Below are positions 35,560 to 48,164 of a stretch of DNA of 64,000 bases, piece after piece. The stretch covers positions 1 through 64,000 of the forward strand of contig JAFEKR010000020.1 of the NCBI GenBank assembly GCA_019022495.1, given 5' to 3'. The DNA comes from Epichloe hybrida (taxonomy: Eukaryota > Ascomycota > Sordariomycetes > Hypocreales > Clavicipitaceae). Position numbers and translations under genes: made by a program. Positions within the stretch are counted from its first letter, which is position 1. Each line of letters starts with the position of its first letter. The notes under the pieces are model-generated. The model made no database searches, was not told where the DNA came from, and saw nothing but the letters and a program-made list of their open reading frames with translations.

Positions 35560-37450
35560 ACTACCCTAAAAACTTTACCTAAAGAACCTACAGACTTATA
35601 GGATTAAGATAATGCTATTTTTAACTTCTACTCCCCTTATTAGGACCCTAAACCTAATAATAGCGATAATATAGACCCCTTAGGGAAATTTTTAGGGCAT
35701 AGATATTACCTATAACTTACTAGACCACCTTATTATAATACTATAAAGTAAAGTAGTAAACCTTATAAAGTAAATAAATAAGTAGAAGGGATATATAATC
35801 TCTAAAAAAGTAGTCTAGGACTTAATTAGATCCCTTACGCTAGTCCTAAACTAGGTAGGCGCGTCCCTAATCCCTAGGAATAATAGCCTTAATATTAGGG
35901 CTATTCTCTAGGAAATAAGAAGCTAAATCCTTAAACTTAAAGCCTAATAACCCCCTTAGAACCCCCCTAATAACTAAACTAATCTTAATGCTAAAATAAG
36001 CTAATACTAGACTATAAATAGACCCTAAGGCCTAGCCCTAAGATCCCCTATAATATATCTAATAAATAATACTCTTATAGGAGCTAATACCTAGCTATAC
36101 ACTAGAATTAGGCTCCTAAAGAGTAAAGCTTAATATTATATCCTTAAATAGGTATATATAAGACCCTATAGCCTAAGAGACCTTATTAATTACTAACTCT
36201 AAAACTATACTAATATTAGGGTCCTAGAAGCTAGGCTTCTCCCCTTAGGGGATATTAAAATCTACTTTTATACCTAAAAGAATTAACTTTACTTTAAAGT
36301 AAACTATCCTATATAGCTAGGAATAATAGGACTAAACCTAAGAAAGGTAAAAATACTATTTAAAGTTCTAGTCTATAGAATTCCTACCTATAAGAATATA
36401 AGTAATAGAGGGAAGGAGATCCTAAAAATAAGAATTACTATAGAAAACTACTATATTTCCTATAAGATTAAGAAGGCTATCTAGGTTACTTATATTAACT
36501 AGCTCTTACTATATAATTAAAGAAATAAAGTAAAATTATCCCTAATAGTTAGATTTAATAACCCCTAAGTAGCTAACTCCTTCCTTAATACTAGAATGCT
36601 TTAGACTAGTTAACCTAAGTAATATAAAATTTACTATAGCTTTATAAGGGTACTATAATACTTTAACTATATAAAATTTAGCTACTAAGGAACCTACTAC
36701 TAGGCACCTACTATATATATAACTTACACTAGGCCTTATAGAAACTCTAAAATTCCCTATAACTTACTAACCTTATAGCCCTAGGACACACTATAGTAGC
36801 ATATCCCTAGACCTCTCTTATAGAATAGCCTAGGATAGTATAGTTAATACTAAGTAAACTAAGAGTTAGGGACTAGCCCCTTAACCCTTCTAATATGCTT
36901 AGTAGGAAACATAAAAAACATAGCTAAGATAATATTAATAATAATCCTATAGACCCTTACTAAAGTAAAGCCTAATTTCCTAATTTATAAAATCCCCCCC
37001 TAGGAGGTATTAGCCCTAGCTAAAACCCCTAAGGCCTAGACACTAAGAATAGGGGGGGAGTTCTTATAAGACTTAGAATAGTACCTTACTACCTAGTAGG
37101 TATTACTTACCCCCTTAGTATAAAAAAGGAGAAGATAGCTAGGTAATAAGTATAAAAAGATAGTATAGGAAGCTAAAGATATTCTTTAAAGAGTAACCCT
37201 ATAAGTAAGCCTTATTATAAAATAAAGAGAGAATAATATCCTAATAGCAGTAAATCTAAAGGATTACCTAGAGGAGTAATATAAGTAACTTAACACTATC
37301 CTATAAAGGATTAAATTAAACTATTTCTAAAAGACTAAGGCACTAAAGACCAAGACTAAGACGCCAAAGACCCCTAGTGCCATAGTAAGGGCAAAGAGAC
37401 CACAGCTAAGCCAGGTCACATAACCTAACCCCTACTAAGCTAAAAAGCCC
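35560..37450 (+). mobile_element. RIP-degraded region, possible ORF1 of the plus-strand LINE
   Basis: This lies directly upstream of the recognisable LINE ORF2 remnants and has the right size and position for a gag-like ORF1. Near 36780 one frame gives a weak zinc-knuckle-like run (ALGHTIVA) with the cysteines lost, as RIP would cause. The assignment rests on position more than sequence. Confidence 0.4.
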
Positions 37451-40400
37451 TAACTATTATATAAAAGCATGATAGTAGTTAAGTTATTATTATTATTACC
37501 TAAGAGCCTAAGGGCTAAAGGGCTAAGAACCCTATATTTATAAATCCTAGTAAATATAAATAACTTTACCCCTAGAACCCGCTAGGTTATAATTAGTAAG
37601 GCATGCTTTTATTCCTATATAAATAAACCTTCTATTAACTTAAATAGTTTATCCACAGAGGACTTAGAGATATGCTTTAGGGCTAGAGAGTACTATAATA
37701 TCTAAAAACCCCCCCTTAAGACTTCTCTAATAGAACTACACTAATAATTTTAATACCTCGATAATAGCTATAGTAGCCCTAAGAAGAACACTAGGATTTA
37801 ACTTTAGATAGCTAGATATTATTAGCTTCTAGGAGGTCTAGTGGAATACTTATAATAGCCTTACTTATAGGGGAGTTATAGGGGAATTCTATCTTATTAT
37901 AATAAAGGAAGAGTCCCCTAGAGTTACTACCTTTATTTATAAACACATCCCCTAAGACTTATAAAGAATAGTAGAAAACTTAGCCTTTATTTATATAATT
38001 AAATTTAAGAACTAAACTACAAAAACCCTCTATATTAACGCCTACTAGTCACTAGCTAGGGCTAATAATATAACCACTATAGATAGATACTTTAAGATTT
38101 ACAGAGGATTTAGGGGAGATATAATAATTCTTATAGAGGACTTTAATGCCTACTCCCCTAAATAGTAAATAGGAGTAAAGTAGAACCTAAGGGGAATAGC
38201 CCTTATTACTCTTATAGAAGCCCTAGAACTTAAATACCTAATACTAAAAGATACTATTACTAGACTAGGGATCTATAGATCTAATGTTATTTAAAGGGAC
38301 TTAGTAATTAATCTTATCTTTACTAATGCCTATACTATAAGCTATAGTGTAATCTAGGGCCTTAAAGACCTATTAGACTACTACCTAGTACTATCTAAGA
38401 TTATAATACTAATATAAGCACTCCCTAAACTAGAGGAAAGGGTAGTATATAAGTAAGCTATAATAGACTTAGATATACTTTATAACCTCCTTAGTAAGAT
38501 ACTACTACTTATAAACCTAAACACACTAGAAGACCTAGATAGGTATACTAGCATAGTGATTAAGACGCTTTAGTTAGTAGTAGCTAAATCCATAGAAACT
38601 AAGAGACTAAAGCTAGGGCGTAGTAAGTTAGGCTAGACCCCTAGGCTCATGGAAATCCGCAAGGCCTGCTAATCTCTATACTAGTAAAAGTCTAGAAATA
38701 ATACCTAGGAAAATAATAAACTTTATATAGAAAAAAGAAAAGAATATAAAAAAAAGCTTAAGAAATAGAGAATAACTAGATATAGGGAGTAGGTAATAAA
38801 AGCTATAGTAAGTAAAGAAAAACTATAGTAGCTCATAAACTAGACCTAATAACGCTAAGAGAGATTAGCCCTAGCAGGGATTAATTCTCTTATAAAACTA
38901 GATAACACTAAAGTAATTACCCCTTATAATATTATAAAAACACTAAGGGCTACCTTCTTCCCTCCCTTAAAGAAGGTAAATATATTAGATATATATAGGG
39001 AGTACCTAGAGCCTATTAAGTTCCCCCTAATTATAAAGAAGGAAGTTAGGGAGGTAATATACTACTTAGTAACTAAGAAAGCTCCTAGACTAGATAAACT
39101 TCTAAATAAAGTGCTAAAGGAAGCTATAGGGCAAATAGACCTAAGAGACCCTAGGAAAAACTAGATTAAGAAAATCATAGCCCTCTTTAACGCGTGCCTT
39201 AATATAAGCTACTACCTAAAATACTTTAAAGCCTTAATAATAGTAGCCCTTAAGAAGATAGGGAAGAAAGACCTAGAATTACCTAAGTTATACTAGCCTA
39301 TTACCTTACTTAACTCCCTAGGCAAAATCCTAGAGGTAGTAATTACTACTTAGCTTTAGTATGTTATATATAAGCATAACCTCCTCCCTAAATTCCACTA
39401 TAGTAAAAGAAAGGGAGTATTAATTAATAACATACTACACATAATTATCTAATATATCTATAAGGCCTAGGTAAAAGGTAAGGACACTGCTGTAGTATCC
39501 CTAGACCTTAGCTTAGCCTTTAATAATATATCCTATAATAGAGTGCTATATAACTTAGCTATAAGAATAATAAGGGGTAAACTCCTTAGATTTATAGCTA
39601 GCTTACTCTCTAATAGATTAACCGCCCTTAAACTCCCTAACCATAAAGGCTACCTTTTACTTATATAGATTAGTATCCTATAGGGCTTACTAATATCTCC
39701 CCTAATCTTCCTATTCTTTAATATAACCCTTATGAAATAACTAGAAGAAGTTAGACTAGTAGTAGTATAGATTAATAACACTAATATCCTAGTTAAAGGA
39801 AGTAAGGAGGAAATATATAGAGCACTTACTAAAGCCTTAGAAATCTATAATAAATAGGCCTAGACTTATAGGGTAGTTTTTAACCCTACAAAATTCTAAC
39901 TAATTTACTTTCTAAAGCTAGGAAAGAAAGCGCCCCCCCCTATAGACCTAATTTACTATAGGGACTAGGAAATTAAACTATTAAAGAAGTGTAAGATCCT
40001 AGGTATTACCCTAGACCCTAAGCTTAACTTTAAAGCCTATATCTAATAAGCTAAAGGCATAGCACTCTATAAGCTATACTAACTTAGGTCCCTAGGAAAC
40101 TTAAACTAGGGTATTAGTACTAAATATATCTGCCTAGTATATAAAGTAATTATACTCCTAACCTTCCTTATAGCTTACTTAGTATAGTATAAGCTATACC
40201 TTAAAAATAGCCTAGTGGTTATAGCACTATAATAGATCTAGAAATAGGCTATAACCTATATTACTAGATATTAGAAGATAACTAGCGGAGAGGCCCTGAA
40301 TATAAAACTATATATACTACTAGTGGAGGAAGTAATCCTATCCTAAATAATCTAAATAATTATTAAGCTAGTAGTTAAGCTAATAATAAGAGACCTAATA

Positions 40401-41490
40401 GTATTATATAGCTTTACACACACCCTAAAGAGCCTGCTAGTGTAGGCTAAACACTAGATTATTAGTAACCTTAGTCCTAATAAGGTCTAGACTAAGCCCC
40501 TTAAACTATTTATTATACCCCTATAGTATAACTTCCCTAATATATATATTACCACTAAAAAGAAGTAAGTAGTAAGGGCATATAATAAGACCCTCTGTAA
40601 GGAAGTAATTTATATATATATAGATAGATTAGGAATAGAAGGATAGGTAGGCTTAGTGGCCTACTATAGTGACCTTAGCACTATAAAAACAGCATACCTA
40701 GGCTCCCTTTATAACTTCTTAGTATATAATAGAGAGCTCTACGCCCTAAGCCTAGCCCTAGACCTAGTACTAGAGAATAATTAGCTACTAGTATTTATAT
40801 ACACTAATAATAAAGGAGCTACTTTCTTAGTTATAAACCTAGTACTAAAATATAGCTAATAATTCCTATAGGACTTCTATAAGAAGTGAAGATAAATTAT
40901 TAATCCTATTTATATATACTAGATCCTAGTATATATAGGTATCCTAGGAAATAAGGCTATAGATAGCCTAGTAAAGGGCGTGGTAGGTTAGAAGGCTAAA
41001 CTAAGTAACCTTATCTAGGGGGACCTAATACCTAGAAGAGTGCTACTAATTAAAGGCTTTTACCTTATTAGATTAACTATTATCTAATATATAAAGGAAA
41101 AGACTATAGAGATCTAGTAGGAGAGATAGATAGCTAATAATAGTAAGAGTAGGGTATACCTAAAAAGAATCTAGCTAGATATAACCCTAAGGACTCTAGA
41201 TAAGTATACTAGATTACATAAGGTAATATACACTATAATCACCTAAATTAGAATAGGTAAGATTAGACTAAACGCTACTCTATACAAATAAGATATAGTA
41301 GAATTACCTAACTATAACCTATATAACCTTAATAAATAACAAACCCCTAACCATATGCTGCTATAGTGCCCTAGGCTTAAGGAAGAAAGGGAAGCTATAT
41401 AAAAAAATATTAGAACTAAGGTAATAAGCCTAAAAGAGCTCCTAGGAGACCTAGATATAGCGGTTAATATAGCCTAAATAATTCTCTAAG
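37450..41490 (+). mobile_element. RIP-degraded LINE (Tad/I-like) ORF2 remnant
   Basis: Although full of stops, the plus strand reads through the hallmark blocks of a fungal non-LTR retrotransposon in the right order. They are an endonuclease block (LIEDFNAYSPK, near 38.13 kb) and its LIFTNA...DLLDYYLVLSK end (about 38.33 kb); the reverse transcriptase entry KKAPRLDKLLNKVLKE (about 39.08 kb, family KAPGPDGIPNEVLK); ALKKIGKKD..LP and PITLLNSLGKILE (about 39.3 kb); SLDLSLAFNNIS (about 39.5 kb, family SLDVSGAFDNVS); and an RNase H start IYIDRLGIEG near 40.61 kb. A C-terminal HMLL.CPRLKEERE (about 41.36 kb) follows. The DD catalytic box is not legible. It is dead. Borders are approximate; the 3' end abuts the solo LTR. 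Confidence 0.85.
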
Positions 41491-41504
41491 CAAATATTCT
41501 AAAA

Positions 41505-41509
41505 CAATT
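41505..41509. repeat. Target-site duplication CAATT (left)
   Basis: CAATT here is repeated exactly at 41819-41823, directly flanking the 309-bp LTR. A perfect 5-bp duplication is what an LTR-retrotransposon integrase leaves. Confidence 0.85.
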
Positions 41510-41818
41510 TGTTGGAACAAAGGTGATATCAATCGCGCGTCGCAGCCGCAATTACCCGGCAGAAGCTTGGGCCGCGCGCGGACCCCACACGTAACCCATA
41601 ACCCGGCACGTTGATTGGCTAGGAAATGTGGGGACATAAACGCGCAACCCCTTTTCCCTTCATGTATCGTAACTTCTAGCTTTTTACCTCTCTTTTCCTA
41701 TAACTTAATCAATTATAATAACAGATAACGCAGCCTAGAATAGATAATCGATGACGATACTATTCTTCGGGCTCACGACTGTATTACACATTGAATTCAA
41801 TACCCTGTGAATCCAACA
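41510..41818 (+). mobile_element. Solo LTR (309 bp) with intact target duplication
   Basis: It starts TGTTGGAAC and ends ATCCAACA, with 7-bp inverted termini TGTTGGA/TCCAACA and TG...CA ends. Matching 5-bp CAATT copies flank it. Its GC-rich body (cgcgcgtcgcagccgc and similar) contrasts with the TA-rich DNA around it, so it has escaped most RIP and inserted later. A second, RIP-mutated copy of equal length is at 1438-1746 in the opposite orientation. With no internal region beside it, the likely origin is LTR-LTR recombination of a full element (inference). The Copia or Gypsy parent cannot be told from the LTR. Confidence 0.9.
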
Positions 41819-41823
41819 CAATT
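41819..41823. repeat. Target-site duplication CAATT (right)
   Basis: This is the exact repeat of 41505-41509 at the other side of the solo LTR. Confidence 0.85.
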
Positions 41824-43900
41824 CTACTAGGTAAATAAAGATAATATTACTACTACTAATAGTAAATAACTAGAAAGGCAGTAGGCTAGGCAAGAGGCCC
41901 TTAAGATAAAAGCTAAAGAAGCTAAGGAGAGGGATAAGGCACTAAGAATAGGCATAAAGCTAGGCTAGCTTGCATTAGTTAGGAGTTATTTAACCACTAA
42001 CCCTTAGGCGTAAGATATAAAGCATTATCTATATCCTAAATTATTAATAGGACTATAACCTATTATTATAATAATTTTGCTATAATCCCCTTTTTAAAAA
42101 CCCCCTATAGGAATATAAATAGGATAGAAGAGAGAACTAAAAGCTATATATATATTATTTACGCTAGCTAGCTCTATAGATGGCTATTACTAGTACTCCT
42201 ACTACTAAGTCAAAAGGGAAAACCCTATACTAGGAAGAAAAACCCCCTTATATCTGTGTACAGGCTAGCGCTAGCCCTGTGACAGGTCTACGCCACTTAG
42301 TGTGTTTTCTATTATAGGTATTTATTACTAGCTTACGCTAGCCTTATCCTATTAAAAAGAAAAAAGAAAGGAAAAATATATGAAATAAGCCCTTTCTAGT
42401 CCTATTCTAGTGTAATAATATATCTATCCTAAGTCTTTTTACTTTAGGCTAGGGTAGAGTAAATCCGGATTTGTAGCGTTAATTCACTTCTTATTCACTT
42501 TCGCGCTAACTTTCTATAGCCTCACTTTTTAGCTATCTTTAGCCTACCTTTACCTTATATATCTAGTAAAGTCTAAGCACCTAGTTTTGTTTAATTAGCA
42601 TAGGGGGAGGGTAGTTATAGCCCTAGACTAGTATAGTCCTAGGATAAGATTACTTATGTGTTATTAGATTCGTTAATTACGTTATACTTTGTTTTTAAGT
42701 AAGTTATCTAAATTATCCCCCCCCCCCCTTTGTAGGTATAAAAGAGAGCTCTCCCCCCCCTAGGGTCCTAGTCTCTTTTTTCTCTTTATATTAAACTTCC
42801 TATAGGTTTTTCTTTTCTTTCTAGCTATTTAAGGCTATCCTAGGCTAGGGTTAGGTTATTTGCTAATATTTACTATAGATTTAGAATAAATCTAGTATAA
42901 TAGCGCTAGAAGCTATAAGTACTTTAGTGTTACTACTTATCTAACTCTAATCTGCCTAGGAATCCTATAAGTATAAGGACTTCCTAAGGAAGTCTATAAC
43001 TAAGAAGTAATACGCATAGGTAATGGAAAAGGGTTTATTTATAAGTTATATTTGCCTCTATTCTAGGCCTAGTCTGCTGCTAATTTGCCTTAGCTTAGTA
43101 TACTAAGAGAAGTCTAATATATGTCCTACGAGTCTTATTTAATTTAGGACCTTAGGTATTAGTGCTATCTTATTATTAGTAAGTTAGCCTTGCTCTAGCT
43201 TAGTAATAGGGCTAACTTGCTAGATAGGGGCGGCTACTAACACGTGTTTTAACTATTAGGTTTAGAACTATTAATGCCACTAGGTAATAATTACCTTTAT
43301 TCTAGCTTAGTTCTATGTCTAATCTGCTATATAGCTAAATATATCTAGTAACTAGAATAAGCACTAGTAGTTAGTTAAGACTTAGGCTTCTATAGCTAAT
43401 AGGGGTGAGGTAAGTCTGCTCTAGCCTAGTGGTGGGTTTATTCTAGCTCTAATATCCTCCTTAATAGACTCTAGAAGGCTTCTAGGACTAGGTTAAGAAG
43501 CTTTACGCTAGTAATTAGGTAAAGAAGAAACAAAGTGCCTTAGTAGTAAGCCTAGACTAGGCTAGTTTCTCTAAGGAATAGTATACTAAGCTTATCTTTT
43601 AGCTTACACACCTTAACGCGCGCGTAATGGAGATAAACTATCTCTTACTTGCTATTATCCCTATAAAGAGTTACAACTAGGTGGCTATAGGTATAACCCC
43701 CCTCCTAGAGGAGAAATAAGGTAGTGGCTTAATTTTAGTCTAGAGTAGGGGTAGTAGTAGGCTAGTAGGACTTATAATACCTAGAGTTTATAGTTAAAAT
43801 TAATCTAATAATAGTTCTAGACCTAAATATTCTTTATTATAATTATAAATTATAAAATTAGTCTCTCCCCTAGCCTACCTCTATACCTACACTATCTATT
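41824..43900. repeat. RIP-degraded, unassigned repeat sequence
   Basis: This lies between the solo LTR and the end of the minus-strand LINE ORF2. Composition is AT-rich with C- and G-runs near 42717-42730 and 42757. A plus-strand frame near 43.5-43.7 kb reads MEDKLSLTCYYPYKE-like text with stops, which suggests another decayed coding region, but I cannot name it. Part of the stretch is probably the 3' tail of the minus-strand LINE. Confidence 0.5.
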
Positions 43901-46900
43901 CCGTCCCTTATACTAGATTTGTAATTAGGAGGTTTTCTATCTGTTAACAAAGTTAGCCTAGGTCTAGAGGTATTCTAAGCTATCTTATAGCTAGCTCCTA
44001 TGCTAATAAGTAATATTAGAGTTATCTTATGCTAAGGAACTATTTAGCTAAATATTTTGCTTTTTAAGGTTTGTTTAGGGCTAGCCTCGCCTCCTATGCG
44101 TTAGCAGGCTATTACTACTAAGGTTACCTATAGTTATATTTGCTATAATTAACTAGTATGTAGTATTAGTCTTCTATAGCTTAACCACAGCTATATAAAG
44201 GTAAAACCACCCTAGGAACCTTTCTTTAGAACAGGAACTTATTTAGGCCTATCTTTCCTATGTGTAGTTAGATGATTATTAAAGAGATATACTTATCTAT
44301 ATTAGTGTGAAATTCCTAGATTTCCTTTAGGTTATAGGAGGGTAGTTAGTCTTTAGTTAGTTCTCTAATGTATTTACTCTAGGCTAGCCTCTCCTTATTA
44401 TGCTAGTCCTCCTAATATTTCTTCTATTCCTTATCTATATCCATGTCTAGCTTATTATTAACAGGTAAGGGTCTTCTCCTATAGTATAGTACTATTATAA
44501 CTAAGTTAGCTATGGCTTAGATTATCCTTGCTATCCTACTATTAATAATTCTATCTTTAAACCTTTGCTTTATCTTATTTAGGTAGAGGTTAAGGGGGGG
44601 GACGTAAGTCTTAACCTCTAGTTATATAATAGGTGTGGCCTTAAATACCCCTATAATAATCCAGAGGTAAGCTAATTAATTTACTATAAAGCTTTTTACT
44701 ACTTCTCTTAGCTTTCCTCCCTTCTTAGTAGGGGTGTAGTAGGCGCTTACTCTATAGGCAAGGATAGGCTAGACTACTTATATATATAAAAGTCTAGTAT
44801 CTCTAAAGCTATATCCCTAGGCTAATGCTACTATCTTAGAGAGTGTAAGCTACTACTAGGCTAGCTTACCCTTAAGGATATTTCTATAGGCACTCTAGTT
44901 AAGTTTTCTATTAACCTATACTCCTAGGAATTTATATAATTCTATAGGCGCTATCTCCTTTACTTTAAGTTAGACTCTAGCCTAGGGAGGTCTATAAGAC
45001 CTGCTAAAGTATATAAGTTTAGTTTTAACTAGGTTAAACTTAGCTTTTACTTACTTTACTTATTTCTCATAGATTTTTTACATAGCCTCTAGTCTCCTCT
45101 AGGTCTATACTATGTTCTTACTAAAGGCTACTATATTTATATTATCCGCAAATCCTATAGCTACTATACCTAGAATAGCCTAGAGGTAAATATAAAGCTT
45201 TACTAAGTAAAGTAAAAAGAGGATTAGGGAGAGGGGTAAACCCTATAGGGTGCTAGCCTTAATTACAAATAGTCTAGAGAGTTCTCTATTAAAGCTAAGC
45301 TAGCTTATTCTATCTATAAGGAAGCTTTATATTACTATTATTAGCTATTATAGGACTTTTATCTTTATAAGTAAGTGTATTAGGTATAGGTAGCTAACTC
45401 TATTAAACGCTAAAGATATATCTATTTACGCTAGTAAGGTAATACTACCCCTACCTTAGGCCTCCCTAATGTATTTAATAAGGACTCTTATTATGGTTTC
45501 TGTTAATTTATTTATCCTATTGCCTATCTAGAGTTTAGGGAGTAGCCCCTTTACCTTAGCAAAGGCTATAAGTTACTTTACTATTACTACTTCTATAATC
45601 TTTCCTACTATATTAAGTAGTACGATTAGTCTCTATATATTAGCTCTCCTTATTTCCTTAGTAGTTTTACTAGGTTTCCTAATTACTACTACCCTTATAG
45701 TTTAGAAGCAGGCTAAGAAGTATCCTATTTCTAGGACTATATTTAGGAGCCTAGCTATAGCATCTTTAGCTAGGTTATCGTAGGCTTTAATAAGGCCCGC
45801 TAGGAGTTTATTATCCCCTAGTGCCTTCTAACTAGCTATGTTTACTAGGATATTATTAATTTTCTCTTACCTAAATTATTCTTTATCTAGTAATAGTGCG
45901 TTTTCTAGCTCTAGGAAGGAGAGGTCTAGTATATATAAGAGGTTTGCTATTAGCTTAGGGAAGAATCTTTGTGCTAGTATGCTAGCCTTATTATTATATG
46001 TAGTAGCTAAGTTAGGGTTGTTTTTACTTCTTTCTAGCTTAGGGAGTCTAGGAAGCTCTAGGGGGGCCTAGCTTTAAAGCTAGGCCTATCTCTTAAGCCT
46101 CTAGACCCCTCTGTCTTTTTCCTATGTATTAGCCTTTTATAATATATCCCTCTATGCATTTCTTTTCTCTTCCCTTATAACGCGTTCTTAGTCCTTATTT
46201 ACCTTAGTATAGGCTTACTAGTTTACATTAGTCCTCTAGTGTCTCTATTATCTCTTAGCTTACCTTGCTTTGCTAACTAACTCTTAGGCTTTCCTTAACT
46301 ACTATGCCTCTAGGCTAGGGAGTCCCTAGGCCTTCTTTAGGACTACCTTATCCGTAATCTATTATAGGCTTGTAATAAGCTATATTACGTAGTTATCTAT
46401 TCCCTCTTTATTATATAGGTCTAGCGCGTTCTTAGGCTAGAGTCTAATTATGGCCTTTGCCTTTATATGTAGTTAGTTTATAGCTCCCTATATATATCTA
46501 AGGACCTAGGGGATAGCTTCCTACTATTTATTAAAGATACTAATTAGTTACAGGATATAGTTAGATCTAGGGATATCTTTAGCGCCTTTATAGTAAACTC
46601 TAATATCTAGTATAGCCTATACTAGATTAATAGTGCTATCTCTATTATCTTTATATTATCTTATAGGCTTGCCCTAGGGTGTGATAAGTCTAAGCCTCTA
46701 CTAGTCTATAAACTCTAGTAGTTTATTCGCTTTATTAGTTTTCCTATCTAGCTTATCCTAGAGGGGGTGCTTTTAGTTAAAGTTACCTATAAATATGCTT
46801 TAGTTATAGGGCTCCTTTAGGTTAATTATGTAAATAGGGGTGTTCTAGTTATTACTATATCCCTCTAAGTAAAGGGAGTAAATATTAACTCCTTATAGCT

Positions 46901-47517
46901 TTACTAGCAACTAGTTAGTCTCTCCCTAGGCTAACTATAACCCTACTCTATGTTTCTTATTTATATATATTATATTACATTCGTTATAATACATAAGTTA
47001 GAACTAGGTAAGGCCTAGTGCTAGGGGCTATAGGTTTCTTATATGTTCCTATTCTTAGATTATAATTATATCTATATTAGTCTAGTAATAGAGCGCTATA
47101 TATACTAGTTTATTCTTCTTATTTATGTTCTAGAAAAGAACTTATAATATTATTATATTAATTAGGGGGGTTATTAGTTACTACTATCTTATGCTAGCTT
47201 TATTCTAGCTCTAAGTTACTCTGCGTACTATCTAATGCTTCCTAATCTTAGTTATTTAGTGCTTTATTCCGTATTTATAGGGCGTCCTCTCTTTTTACTT
47301 ATTATAATAATAGGTTCTGCTACTATGCTAGGTTTCTCGTAGGGTGTAATTAAGCCTTTACTTAAGGAGCAGGTAGTAAAGCAGGAGGGCTATTTAAGAT
47401 ATCCTACTTTAGCAGTGTTTTACTTCTCTTTTAGAATAGGATAGTCCCTTAACTAGGCTAGGTGTAGTCTAGAGTATAGGATATAGTTCTCTTTTACCTA
47501 TTTATCTTTTACTAGGT

Positions 47518-47522
47518 AGGAG
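47518..47522. repeat. Target-site duplication AGGAG (left)
   Basis: AGGAG immediately precedes the first LTR and is repeated exactly at 48438-48442 after the last LTR. Nothing comparable flanks the inner LTRs, so the whole array has one insertion scar. Confidence 0.9.
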
Positions 47523-47589
47523 TGTTAAAATATATAAGGCTTTGTAATCCTAGGTTCAGTTGGATTGGTCTACTCTTTTGATTTCAACA
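47523..47589 (+). repeat. LTR 1 (67 bp, outer left)
   Basis: It contains a TATATAAGG word near its start. It differs from outer LTR 4 at three sites, all C in LTR 4 and T here, which is consistent with mild RIP or deamination after insertion. It lacks the 14-bp duplication found in the two inner LTRs. Confidence 0.88.
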
Positions 47590-47601
47590 GGTTATGAGCC
47601 C
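47590..47601 (+). other. Primer-binding site, unit 1 (initiator tRNA-Met half-molecule type)
   Basis: GGTTATGAGCCC begins directly after the LTR and is the reverse complement of GGGCUCAUAACC, the initiator tRNA-Met anticodon stem-loop including the CAU anticodon. The same site is at 47875-47886 and, with one change, at 48165-48176. Drosophila copia and yeast Ty5 prime in this way. Confidence 0.8.
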
Positions 47602-47603
47602 GG

Positions 47604-47614
47604 TGGCGCAGTGG
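47604..47614 (+). promoter_or_regulatory. Pol III A box, unit 1
   Basis: TGGCGCAGTGG fits the tRNA A-box consensus TRGYNNANNNG. It recurs at 47889-47899 (with one G-to-A change) and 48179-48189. It lies 2 bp after the primer-binding site. Confidence 0.75.
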
Positions 47615-47696
47615 TTGTGGCTCACTGTAGCGCGCATTAGCCCGCCCACCACCATAGTGAAGCACTGCTCTGCGAGGCAAGGTTATGGAACTTATA

Positions 47697-47707
47697 GGTT
47701 CGAACCC
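47697..47707 (+). promoter_or_regulatory. Pol III B box, unit 1
   Basis: GGTTCGAACCC fits the B-box consensus GGTTCGANNCC. It recurs unchanged at 47968-47978 and 48258-48268. The spacing from the A box (about 70-82 bp) is within the range used by Pol III. In this unit a roughly 9-bp insertion precedes it. Confidence 0.78.
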
Positions 47708-47793
47708 TGCCGAAAAAACAACTAAAGAAATTCAATTACTAGTATAAGCCTAACCTCCAATAGGGCACCCTGGATATACAATTCCAGGGGGAG

Positions 47794-47874
47794 TGTTAAA
47801 ATATATTGTTAAAAATATATAAGGCTTTGTAATCCTAGGTTCAGTTAGATCGGTCCACTCTTTTGATTTCAACA
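47794..47874 (+). repeat. LTR 2 (81 bp, inner)
   Basis: It is like the outer LTRs but begins with TGTTAAAATATAT followed by a second, near-identical TGTTAAAAATATATAAGG start. This makes it 14 bp longer. A polypurine tract (AGGGGGAG) immediately precedes it. Confidence 0.85.
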
Positions 47875-48083
47875 GGTTATGAGCCCGGTGGCGCAGTAGT
47901 TGTGGCTCACTGTAGCGTATTAGCCCGCCCACCACAGTGGAGCACTGCTCTGCGAGGCAAGGTTATGGGTTCGAACCCTGCCGAAAAAAAAAAAAAAAAA
48001 AAGAAAAACAACTAAAGAAATTCAATTGCTAGTATAAGCCTAACCTCCAATAGGGCACCCTGGATATACAATTCCAGGGGGAG

Positions 48084-48164
48084 TGTTAAAATATATTGTT
48101 AAAAATATATAAGGCTTTGTAATCCTAGGTTCAGTTGGATCGGTCCACTCTTTTGATTTCAACA
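48084..48164 (+). repeat. LTR 3 (81 bp, inner)
   Basis: It has the same 14-bp start duplication as LTR 2 and differs from it at only one base by eye. The shared duplication shows the two inner junctions have a common origin. Confidence 0.85.

Noticed and set aside
45838..46071. Open frame of 77 codons in the AT-rich block
   Set aside because: It lies antisense to the decayed LINE reverse transcriptase and is a chance gap between stops.
47750..47935. Minus-strand open frame of 61 codons
   Set aside because: It runs across the LTR/unit junction of the compact element and has no family resemblance.
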